A stretch of 12,062 nt of DNA from an uncultured Eubacteriales bacterium (GTDB lineage Bacteria > Bacillota > Clostridia > Oscillospirales > Oscillospiraceae), in contig CAKTJM010000050.1 in assembly GCA_934567745.1 (NCBI GenBank), positions 1 to 12,062 of the forward strand, written 5' to 3'. The position numbers and the translations under genes are program-made. This document shows, piece after piece, positions 5,624 to 12,062 of the stretch. Positions within the stretch are counted from its first letter, which is position 1; every line of letters begins with the position of its first letter. The notes under the pieces are model-generated. The model was not told where the DNA came from, made no database searches, and saw nothing but the letters and a program-made list of their open reading frames with translations.

Positions 5624-5669
5624 ATGTATAAGCAACACTGAAACATCTACATCGAATGGAGGAACCAAC

Positions 5670-6053
5670 ATGTCCATCATCCCCGAAGAACTGAAGTACA
5701 CCAAGTCCCACGAGTGGGTCCGTGAAGAAGAGGGCGAGTATGTCATCGGCCTGACCGACTATGCGCAGAGCGCCCTGGGCGACATCGTCTTCATCAACCT
5801 GCCCGAAGAGGGCGACGACGTCGTCGCCGGTGAGACCTTCTCCGACGTCGAGTCCGTCAAGGCCGTCTCCGACGTGTTCTCCCCCGTGACCGGCACCGTC
5901 GCCGCCATCAACGAGGACCTGCTCGACAACCCCGCCCTGGTCAACGAGGACCCCTATGAGGCCTGGATGATCCGCGTCAAGAACGTCTCCGACACCGAGG
6001 ATCTCCTCGACGCCGAGGCCTATGCCGCCGTCGTCGCCGCTGAGGAGGGCTGA
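5670..6053 (+). CDS. gcvH: Glycine cleavage system H protein (lipoyl carrier)
   Basis: GcvH is the mobile carrier that moves the aminomethyl group between the P, T and L proteins on its lipoyl arm. The 127-aa protein is of usual size and fully formed: KYTKSHEWV near the N terminus, [19 protein letters not shown] (27-45), and the lipoylation site [10 protein letters not shown] with Lys64 as the acceptor. The C-terminal part has [11 protein letters not shown] strong site GGAGGA is 6 nt before the ATG. gcvPA begins 1 bp after the stop codon, so the two are translationally coupled. lplA further down the operon is the obvious enzyme for loading lipoate on Lys64. Confidence 0.97.
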   Translation: MSIIPEELKYTKSHEWVREEEGEYVIGLTDYAQSALGDIVFINLPEEGDDVVAGETFSDVESVKAVSDVFSPVTGTVAAINEDLLDNPALVNEDPYEAWMIRVKNVSDTEDLLDAEAYAAVVAAEEG

Positions 6054-6054
6054 G

Positions 6055-7371
6055 ATGGGCAGCTACATCCCCTCGACGCAGGCCGAGCGGCAGGCGATGC
6101 TCGAGAGCATCGGCTTGACCTCCCTCGACCAGCTCTACGGCGTCGTGCCGGAGGCGGTCCGGGTCAAGGATCTGGACCTGCCCGACGGCCTGTCCGAGCT
6201 GGAAGTGGCCGAGGTCGTCTCTGAGAAGGCCGCGCGCGACCGCGTGTTCCGGAGCATCTTCCGGGGCGCTGGCGCCTATCGCCACTACATCCCCTCGATC
6301 GTCAAGACGGTCACCTCCAAGGAGGAGTTCCTGACCGCCTACACGCCCTATCAGGCCGAGATCAGCCAGGGCGTGCTGCAATCCATCTTCGAGTACCAGA
6401 CCCAGCTGTGCGAGCTGACCGGGATGGACGTCTCCAACGCCTCCGTCTACGACGGGGCCACCGCCGCCGCCGAAGCCATCTTCATGTGCCAGGAGCGCAA
6501 GCGCTCCGCCGCGCTGGTGTCCGAGACCACCGACCCCCAGGTCCTCGCCGTCATCCGCACCTACTGCGCCAGCCGTGACGTGCCGGTCATCATGATCCCG
6601 GCCAAGGACGGCGCGACCGACCTCGACGCCCTCCGCGCCGCCGTCGCCGCCGACACCGCCGCCGTCTATGTCCAGAGCCCGAACTACTTCGGCGTCATCG
6701 AGGACATGGACGCCGTCGTCGAGGCCGCCCACGCCGCCGGGGCCAAGGTCATCATGGCCGCCAACCCCATCTCCCTCGGTCTGCTCAAGACGCCGGGCGA
6801 ATACGGCGCGGACATCGCCGTGGGCGAGGGCCAGCCGCTCGGCATGCCCCTGTCCTTCGGCGGCCCGTACCTCGGGTACATGACCTGCAAGAAGGGCATG
6901 ATGCGCAAGCTGCCCGGCCGCATCGTCGGCGAGACCACCGACCACGACGGCAACCGCGCCTACGTCCTGACCCTCCAGGCCAGAGAGCAGCACATCCGCC
7001 GCGAGAAGGCCTCGTCCAACATCTGCTCCAACGAGGCGCTGTGCGCCATGACCGCCTCGGTCTACCTGGCCGCGATGGGTCCCGCGGGCCTGCGCCAGGC
7101 CGCCGAGAGCAGCGCGGCCCACGCCCATCACCTGGCCGAGGAGCTGGGCAAGCTGCCCGGCTTCCGGCTGTGCTACGACCAGCCGTTCTTCCACGAGTTC
7201 GTCATGACCTGCCCGATCGATGCGAGCGATCTGTGCAAGGCCCTGGAGGACAAGGGGATCCTGGGCGGTCTGCCCGTCGAGGGCGGCATCCTGTGGTGCT
7301 GCACCGAGATGAACTCCAAGCGTGACATCGACGCCCTCGTGGCGCTCATCGGGGAGGTGTGTGGGAAATGA
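6055..7371 (+). CDS. gcvPA: Glycine dehydrogenase (decarboxylating) subunit 1
   Basis: This is the N-terminal half of the pyridoxal-phosphate enzyme GcvP, which in many Firmicutes and archaea is split in two. It forms a heterotetramer with GcvPB. The protein has 438 aa. Typical segments are YIPSTQAERQAMLESIG at the start, FRGAGAYRHYIPSI (about 68-81), YTPYQAEISQGVLQSIFEYQT (from 96), SNASVYDGATA, and EQHIRREKASSNICSNEAL near residue 308. As expected, it lacks the cofactor lysine, which is on subunit 2. The ATG at 6055 is chosen because GAGGAGG lies just before it inside the end of gcvH; an ATG at 6022 would overlap gcvH by 32 bp without a ribosome site. It overlaps gcvPB by 4 bp (ATGA). Confidence 0.97.
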   Translation: MGSYIPSTQAERQAMLESIGLTSLDQLYGVVPEAVRVKDLDLPDGLSELEVAEVVSEKAARDRVFRSIFRGAGAYRHYIPSIVKTVTSKEEFLTAYTPYQAEISQGVLQSIFEYQTQLCELTGMDVSNASVYDGATAAAEAIFMCQERKRSAALVSETTDPQVLAVIRTYCASRDVPVIMIPAKDGATDLDALRAAVAADTAAVYVQSPNYFGVIEDMDAVVEAAHAAGAKVIMAANPISLGLLKTPGEYGADIAVGEGQPLGMPLSFGGPYLGYMTCKKGMMRKLPGRIVGETTDHDGNRAYVLTLQAREQHIRREKASSNICSNEALCAMTASVYLAAMGPAGLRQAAESSAAHAHHLAEELGKLPGFRLCYDQPFFHEFVMTCPIDASDLCKALEDKGILGGLPVEGGILWCCTEMNSKRDIDALVALIGEVCGK

Positions 7372-8801
7372 AGCTGCTGTTTGAACGGAGCCGTCCCGGC
7401 CGTGGGATGGCCTATCTGCCCGCCTGCGACGTAGCGCCCGCCGCCTTCGACGCGAAGCTCCTGCGCGGCGCGGCCCCGCGCCTGCCGGAGATCTCCGAAG
7501 TCGATCTGGGCCGCCACTACACCGAGCTGGCCAAGCAGACCCACGGTGTCAACGACGGGTTCTATCCCCTCGGCTCCTGCACCATGAAGTACAACCCCCG
7601 CGTGGACGAAGAGATGGCCGCGCTGCCCGGCTTCACCCAGCTGCACCCCCTCCAGCCCCAGGAGACCGTCCAGGGCGCGATGGAGGTCCTGTATGAGTCC
7701 GAGAAGCTGCTGTGCGAGATCACCGGCATGGACGGCATGACCTTCCAGCCCGCGGCCGGCGCCCACGGCGAGTACACCGGTCTGCTGCTGATCCGCTGCT
7801 ACCACCTCTCCCGCGGCGACAAGGCCCGGACGAAGATCATCGTCCCGGACTCCGCCCATGGCACCAACCCCGCCTCGGCCACCATGGCCGGGTTCCACGT
7901 CGTGTCCATCCCGTCCAACGACAAGGGCGGCGTCGATCTCGATGCTCTCCGCGCGGCGGTCGGTCCCGACACCGCGGGCCTGATGCTGACCAACCCGAAC
8001 ACCGTCGGCCTGTTCGACCCGAACATCCTGGAGATCACCCAGATCGTCCACGACGCCGGTGGCCTGTGCTACTACGACGGCGCGAACCTGAACGCGGTCA
8101 TGGGCCAGGTCCGCCCGGGCGACATGGGCTTCGACTGCGTCCATCTGAACCTGCACAAGACCTTCGCTGCCCCCCACGGCGGCGGCGGCCCCGGCAGCGG
8201 CCCCGTCGGTTGCAAGGCCTTCCTGGAGCCCTTCCTGCCCACGCCGCGCGTGCGCTGCGAGGACGGCGCCTATCGCTTCTATGCCCCCGAGCAGAGCATG
8301 GGCCAGGTCCGCAGCTTCTACGGCAACTTCCTGGTGGTCGTCCGCGCGCTGACCTACATCCGGACCCTCGGCAAGCAGGGCATCCCGGAGGCCTCCGCGG
8401 GCGCGGTGCTCAACGCCAACTATCTCATGAAGAAGCTGGCCGACGCCTACACCATGTCCTACAACGAGATCTGCATGCACGAGTTCGTCATGACCCTGGA
8501 GGGCATGGCCCACGACCTCGGCGTCACCGCCATGGACGTCGCCAAGCGTCTGCTCGACTTCGGCATGCATCCGCCTACGATGTACTTCCCGCTCATCGTC
8601 CACGAGGCCCTCATGGTCGAGCCGACCGAGACCGAGAGCCCCGAGACCCTCGACGCCGCGGCCGAGGTCTACCTCAAGATCTTCGAGGAGGCCAAGACCG
8701 ACGCCGAGTCCCTGCACAACGCCCCCCTCGACTGCGCCATCGGCCGTCCCGACGAGGTCAAGGCCGCGCGTCAGCCCGTGCTCCGGTACGAGTTCGACTG
8801 A
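7368..8801 (+). CDS. gcvPB: Glycine dehydrogenase (decarboxylating) subunit 2
   Basis: This is the cofactor-bearing half of the glycine decarboxylase. The 477-aa protein contains the expected landmarks: FYPLGSCTMKYNPR (about 65-78), LLCEITGMDGMTFQPAAGAHGEYTG, PDSAHGTNPASA, and the pyridoxal-phosphate site NLHKTFAAPHGGGGPGSGP with Lys264 as the Schiff-base residue. The C-terminal part has HEFVMTLEG and PPTMYFPLIVHEALMVEPTE. The start ATG overlaps the gcvPA stop as ATGA and has GGGGAGGTG upstream. With GcvPA it releases CO2 from glycine and transfers the aminomethyl group to lipoyl-GcvH. lplA starts 9 bp after its stop. Confidence 0.97.
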   Translation: MKLLFERSRPGRGMAYLPACDVAPAAFDAKLLRGAAPRLPEISEVDLGRHYTELAKQTHGVNDGFYPLGSCTMKYNPRVDEEMAALPGFTQLHPLQPQETVQGAMEVLYESEKLLCEITGMDGMTFQPAAGAHGEYTGLLLIRCYHLSRGDKARTKIIVPDSAHGTNPASATMAGFHVVSIPSNDKGGVDLDALRAAVGPDTAGLMLTNPNTVGLFDPNILEITQIVHDAGGLCYYDGANLNAVMGQVRPGDMGFDCVHLNLHKTFAAPHGGGGPGSGPVGCKAFLEPFLPTPRVRCEDGAYRFYAPEQSMGQVRSFYGNFLVVVRALTYIRTLGKQGIPEASAGAVLNANYLMKKLADAYTMSYNEICMHEFVMTLEGMAHDLGVTAMDVAKRLLDFGMHPPTMYFPLIVHEALMVEPTETESPETLDAAAEVYLKIFEEAKTDAESLHNAPLDCAIGRPDEVKAARQPVLRYEFD

Positions 8802-8810
8802 GGAGGCCGC

Positions 8811-9794
8811 ATGATCGAGACCCTTTCCGCGATCCGCACCCATGAGACCGACCCGCGCCACAACCTGGCGCTGGAGGAGTACCTGCTGCGGGCCGTCCGG
8901 CCCGGCCAGTGCATCCTCTACCTCTGGCAGAACCAGCGGACGGTCGTCATCGGGCGCAACCAGGACGCCGAGAACGAGTGCCGCATCCAGGACCTGGAGG
9001 CGGACGGCGGACACCTCGTCCGCCGTCTCTCCGGCGGCGGGGCGGTGTACCACGACCTCGGGAACCTGAACTTCACCTTCCTCGTCTGCCATGAGGACTA
9101 CGACGCGGCCCGGCAGACGGAGACCATCCTGCGCGCCGTCCAGAAGGTCGGCATCCGCGGGGAGCGCAACGGCCGCAACGACCTGACCGTGGACGGCTGC
9201 AAGTTCTCCGGCCACGCCTACTACCGCACGGGCGACCAGTGCTATCACCACGGCACCCTCATGGTGGCCGTGGACATGGCCCCGCTGGAGCGCTACCTCA
9301 ACGTCTCGCCGCTGAAGCTGCAGGCGAAGGGCGTGCAGTCGGTCCGCTCGCGGGTGACGAACCTGCGCGACCACCGGCCCGACCTGAGCATCGACGAGCT
9401 GGCCGACGCCCTCATCGCGGCGTTCGGCGAGGCCTACGATCTGCCCGTCCGGACCCTCCGCGAGGAGGACCTGGACCAGGCGCACCTGGCCGAGGGCATC
9501 CGGCGCTTCTCCGATCCCGCGTGGATCTACGGCGAACGCCGCCCGCTCCAGGAGAGCCGCGAGGGCCGCTACGACTGGGGCACGGTCCGCGTGGACTGGA
9601 CCCCGGCGGACGGGCGCATCGCCGAGGCGGCGCTGTGGTCCGACGGACTAGACGCCGACTTCCTCAGCCGCGTCCCGGCGCTGCTGACGGGCTGCCCGCT
9701 CACGGCCGTGGCCATCGCCCAGGCCCTGCGCACCGACCCGGAGAGCACCGACGAGCTGGTGGCCGGTCTGGTCGATCTGCTGACCGCGCACTGA
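8811..9794 (+). CDS. lplA: Lipoate-protein ligase A
   Basis: LplA activates free lipoate with ATP to lipoyl-AMP and transfers it to the acceptor lysine of carrier proteins, here most likely Lys64 of GcvH. The 327-aa protein has the catalytic domain with RRLSGGGAVYHDLGNLNFTF (from residue 71) and CKFSGHAYY, in which Lys131 corresponds to the essential lysine, then HHGTLMV. Residues from about 235 form the C-terminal accessory domain (ESREGRYDWG, LWSDGLDADFL), so this is the two-domain type able to do both half-reactions. AGGAGG overlaps the gcvPB stop, 4 nt before the ATG. The fit with the operon is strong: no lipoate synthase gene is in the window, which suggests scavenged lipoate is used. 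Confidence 0.95.
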   Translation: MIETLSAIRTHETDPRHNLALEEYLLRAVRPGQCILYLWQNQRTVVIGRNQDAENECRIQDLEADGGHLVRRLSGGGAVYHDLGNLNFTFLVCHEDYDAARQTETILRAVQKVGIRGERNGRNDLTVDGCKFSGHAYYRTGDQCYHHGTLMVAVDMAPLERYLNVSPLKLQAKGVQSVRSRVTNLRDHRPDLSIDELADALIAAFGEAYDLPVRTLREEDLDQAHLAEGIRRFSDPAWIYGERRPLQESREGRYDWGTVRVDWTPADGRIAEAALWSDGLDADFLSRVPALLTGCPLTAVAIAQALRTDPESTDELVAGLVDLLTAH

Positions 9795-9817
9795 CCCCAT
9801 CCAACATCAAAACGAAC

Positions 9818-9853
9818 GAGGCCCTGCCCACCATCTCAATGGGCAGGGTCCTC
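9818..9853 (+). promoter_or_regulatory. Hairpin between lplA and lpdA
   Basis: GAGG CCCTGCCCA (9818-9830) pairs with TGGGCAGGG T CCTC (9840-9853) with one bulged T, around a 9-nt loop. It lies between the lplA stop and the lpdA ribosome binding site and lacks a T run, so a processing or stability element, or partial attenuation, is more likely than full termination. Confidence 0.45.
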
Positions 9854-9876
9854 GTCCTATGAAGGAGCGAACCACC

Positions 9877-11235
9877 ATGACTTACGATATCGCCATCATC
9901 GGCGGCGGCCCCGGCGGCTACACCGCCGCGGAGCACGCGGCCAAGCTGGGCAAGAGCGTCGTCCTCTTCGAGAAGGACCTGCTCGGCGGCACCTGCCTCA
10001 ACCGCGGCTGTATGCCCACCAAGTCCCTCCTCCACGGCGCGGAGACCTACGTCGCCATGCGCCACGCCTCCGACCTCGGCCTGGTCGCCGAGAACGTTGG
10101 CTATGACTTCTCCGCCATGCACCGCCGCAAGACCGAGGTCATCGACGCGCTGCGCCAGGGCGTCGAGAAGCTCATGAAGGCCGGTAAGATCGCCGTCGTG
10201 CGCGGCAAGGCCCGCGTCGAGGGCGAGGGCAAGATCTCCTGCGACGGCGAGATCTACGAGGCCGCAGACATCATCCTGGCCACCGGCACGAAGGTCTTCT
10301 GCCCGCCGATCCCCGGCTGGGACAACGCGGGCGTCGTCACGAGCGACGATCTGCTCGAGGGCAAAGGCCGCGCCTTCTCCTCCCTGGTCATCATCGGCGC
10401 GGGCGTCGTCGGCGTCGAGTGCGCCTGCCTGTACCTGGCGCTCGGCGCGGAGGTCACGCTGATCGAGGCCGCCGACCACATCCTCCCGGCCATGGACCGC
10501 GAGCTGGCCCAGCGCCTGGCCATGATGCTCAAGAAGCAGGGCTGCAAGGTCGAGGCCAAGGCCACCGTCCAGTCGATCGCCGGGGCCCCCGGCGCGATGA
10601 CCGTCACCTACCACGACAAGAAGGGCGGCGAGCACACCGCCACCGGCGAGGGCGTCCTCCTGGCTGCGGGCCGCAAGGCCGACCTGGACGGGCTCTTCGC
10701 CCCCGGCGCGGAGCCGGAGCTCGAGCGCGGGGCCATCGTGGCCGACGAGGTCGGGCGGACCAGCATCCCGCACCTGTACGCCATCGGCGACGTGCGCGCC
10801 CGGAACATCCAGCTCGCCCACGTGGCCGAGGCCCAGGGAAAGAACGCCGTCGAGGTCATCGCGGGCAACGAGCCGCCGATCGACATGCACGTCGTCCCGA
10901 GCTGCGTCTACACCACCCCGGAGATCGCCTCCGTCGGCCTGACCGAGGACCAGGCGAAGGCCCAGGGCCTCAAGGTCAAGACCGGCAAGTACCTCACCGG
11001 CGCCAACGGCAAGTGCCTGATCGAGGGCACGGAGAGCGGCTACGTCAAGCTCGTCGCGGATGCCGAGACCGGCCGTCTCCTCGGCGCACAGATGGTCTGC
11101 CCGCGCGCGACCGACATGATCGGCGAGCTGGGCCTGGCCGTCCAGCGCGGCGTGACCGCCGACCAGCTCGCGCACGTCATCCATCCCCACCCCACCTTCT
11201 GCGAGATGATCTCCGGCGCGGCCGAGACCCTGTGA
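9877..11235 (+). CDS. lpdA: Dihydrolipoyl dehydrogenase (glycine cleavage L protein)
   Basis: The L protein reoxidises the dihydrolipoyl arm of GcvH, passing electrons through a disulfide and FAD to NAD+. The 452-aa protein has the FAD-binding IIGGGPGGYTAAEHAAKLG (7-25), the redox pair GGTCLNRGCMPTKS (Cys40, Cys45), the NAD-binding IIGAGVVGVECACLYLALGA, a second FAD segment LYAIGDV, and the C-terminal HPHPTFCEM whose His and Glu act as the catalytic base pair. It has no extra lipoyl domain. GAAGGAG lies 9 nt before the ATG at 9877; an ATG at 9859 in the same frame precedes that site and is unlikely. Its stop overlaps the next start by 4 bp (GTGA). Presence in this operon suggests a copy dedicated to glycine cleavage. 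Confidence 0.96.
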   Translation: MTYDIAIIGGGPGGYTAAEHAAKLGKSVVLFEKDLLGGTCLNRGCMPTKSLLHGAETYVAMRHASDLGLVAENVGYDFSAMHRRKTEVIDALRQGVEKLMKAGKIAVVRGKARVEGEGKISCDGEIYEAADIILATGTKVFCPPIPGWDNAGVVTSDDLLEGKGRAFSSLVIIGAGVVGVECACLYLALGAEVTLIEAADHILPAMDRELAQRLAMMLKKQGCKVEAKATVQSIAGAPGAMTVTYHDKKGGEHTATGEGVLLAAGRKADLDGLFAPGAEPELERGAIVADEVGRTSIPHLYAIGDVRARNIQLAHVAEAQGKNAVEVIAGNEPPIDMHVVPSCVYTTPEIASVGLTEDQAKAQGLKVKTGKYLTGANGKCLIEGTESGYVKLVADAETGRLLGAQMVCPRATDMIGELGLAVQRGVTADQLAHVIHPHPTFCEMISGAAETL

Positions 11236-11954
11236 GGGCCGTCGAGGTCCTGCCGGGCGTCTGGCACATCGAGGAGTCCTACCGCGACCACTGCACCCTC
11301 GTCTGCGGGACGGACCGCGCGGTCCTGTGGGACACCGGCCAGGGCGCGGGCGACCTGCGCAGCTTCGTGGCCGAGCGGACCGCAGCACCGCTGACGGTCT
11401 GCCTCAGCCACGGGCACGACGACCACACGGGCGGCCGGGCGGCCTTCGCCCGGCCCCTGATCCACCCGGCGGACCGCTGGATGCTCGCCGCGCAGGACGC
11501 GCGGCGCGGCGGCACGGCGCAGGAGGTCGGCGACCTCCTGCCCGGCCGACGCTGGGACCTGGGCGGCCGCCACGTCGCGGTGGTGGACCTGGCCGGGCAC
11601 ACGCGCGGCTCGGTCGGGCTGCTGCTGGAGGAGGACCGCCTCCTGCTGGCGGGCGACGCGCTGGGACCGACGCTGCTGATGCTCGGCGCGGAGTGCGCCC
11701 CGTTGGACGCGCTCCGGCAGACGCTGGAGCGGACGCTGACGCTCCCCTTCGACCGGTTCCTCGCGAGCCACAGCCCCAGGCCGCTCCCGAAGGAGCTGAC
11801 GGCGGTGCATCTGCGGCACCTGGACCGGCTCCACACGGAGCCGCCGTCCCATCCCGGCCCCTACGGGCCGGACCTGCGGCGGAGCGAGCGCAAGGAGCAC
11901 GGCCTGCGCTCCGTCCTCTACATCCACCGGAGCCTTTTGGCAGGAAGCACATAG
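11232..11954 (+). CDS. Metallo-beta-lactamase fold hydrolase, unknown substrate
   Basis: The 240-aa protein has the complete MBL-fold metal set: SHGHDDHTGG (His60, His62, Asp64, His65), AGHTRGSVGL (His123), AGDAL (Asp142) and a last His180 in SHSPRPL. It has the size of glyoxalase II-like and related hydrolases, but the substrate cannot be told; the N-terminal VEVLPGVWHIEE is usual for the superfamily. I place the start at GTG 11232, which overlaps the lpdA stop as GTGA; there is no ATG nearby and no strong ribosome site, so it is probably translated by coupling to lpdA. That makes it a true member of the gcv operon, not a chance neighbour. A role in thioester or metabolite repair is only a guess. 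Confidence 0.85.
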   Translation: MRAVEVLPGVWHIEESYRDHCTLVCGTDRAVLWDTGQGAGDLRSFVAERTAAPLTVCLSHGHDDHTGGRAAFARPLIHPADRWMLAAQDARRGGTAQEVGDLLPGRRWDLGGRHVAVVDLAGHTRGSVGLLLEEDRLLLAGDALGPTLLMLGAECAPLDALRQTLERTLTLPFDRFLASHSPRPLPKELTAVHLRHLDRLHTEPPSHPGPYGPDLRRSERKEHGLRSVLYIHRSLLAGST

Positions 11955-11988
11955 CCCCGCCCCGCTGCGAATGCAGCGGGGCGGGGCT
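11953..11988 (+). terminator. Terminator hairpin of the gcv operon
   Basis: A perfect 16-bp GC-rich stem, AGCCCCGCCCCGCTGC (11953-11968) with its complement at 11973-11988, closes the loop GAAT. The stem starts inside the TAG stop codon of the hydrolase gene. No T run follows, so it may work as a strong 3'-end block together with the next hairpin. Confidence 0.7.
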
Positions 11989-11992
11989 GAGA

Positions 11993-12025
11993 CTGTCGAA
12001 AAACCCCTGCGGGGTTTTCCGACAG
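11993..12025. terminator. Second, bidirectional terminator hairpin
   Basis: CTGTCGAAAAACCCC (11993-12007) pairs with GGGGTTTTCCGACAG (12011-12025) with a single mismatch, around the loop TGC. The A-rich and T-rich arms make it look like a terminator on both strands, so a convergent minus-strand gene probably lies beyond the right edge. The last 37 bases of the window contain nothing I can recognise. Confidence 0.75.
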
Positions 12026-12062
12026 GGTGGATGCAGCCCGTTGCGCAAACGCACCGTCCGCC

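Noticed and set aside
7173..9485. Very long open frame on the minus strand opposite gcvPB and lplA
   Set aside because: It lies antisense to genes with complete family motifs, has a low-complexity Gly/Val/Ala/Asp-rich translation and arises from strong G/C third-position bias.
10419..11231. N-terminal extension of the metal hydrolase frame back through lpdA
   Set aside because: The upstream part is Arg/Pro-rich shadow translation of lpdA; the MBL fold begins right after the GTG at 11232.

Overview
The window comes from a GC-rich, spore-forming member of the Firmicutes. SpoIVB (a sporulation protease), glycine dehydrogenase split into two subunits, Shine-Dalgarno sites close to AGGAGG and TTGACA/TATAAT promoters all fit a Clostridia-type genome; the Oscillospiraceae are a reasonable guess, but I cannot assign a species.

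Layout. Positions 1-183 hold an outward-facing promoter on the minus strand, whose transcript leaves the window, and the end of the spoIVB unit. spoIVB (184-1248, minus) is followed by a divergent small TSCPD-domain gene (1417-1686, plus) with a strong hairpin terminator. From 1690 to about 4184 lies a more AT-rich block read entirely on the minus strand. It begins at a PadR-type regulator, continues with a HAAS-type membrane protein gene interrupted by an amber codon and a secreted protein, then a small secreted protein with an apparent frameshift, and ends with a small membrane protein. The block is bracketed by an exact 40-bp direct repeat: one copy is the 3' end of the TSCPD gene (1650-1689), the other is an orphan copy at 4185-4224. 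This looks like the footprint of an insertion into, or duplication at, the 3' end of that gene.

From 4272 to the right end runs one plus-strand operon for the glycine cleavage system: a consensus promoter, a leader of about 200 nt with a long hairpin, then gcvT, gcvH, gcvPA, gcvPB, lplA, lpdA and a metallo-beta-lactamase-fold hydrolase, closed by two tandem hairpins. GcvPA/GcvPB decarboxylate glycine and load the aminomethyl group on the lipoyl arm of GcvH, GcvT passes the one-carbon unit to tetrahydrofolate, and LpdA reoxidises the lipoyl arm. LplA can attach the lipoate to GcvH. The operon therefore encodes the whole enzyme and its cofactor attachment; the hydrolase is the unexplained member.

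The best candidates for something new are the repeat-bounded island with two damaged genes and tiny cationic ORFs, the gcv leader that does not show a glycine riboswitch core, and the hydrolase coupled to lpdA. No tRNA, rRNA, CRISPR array, transposase or integrase was seen.
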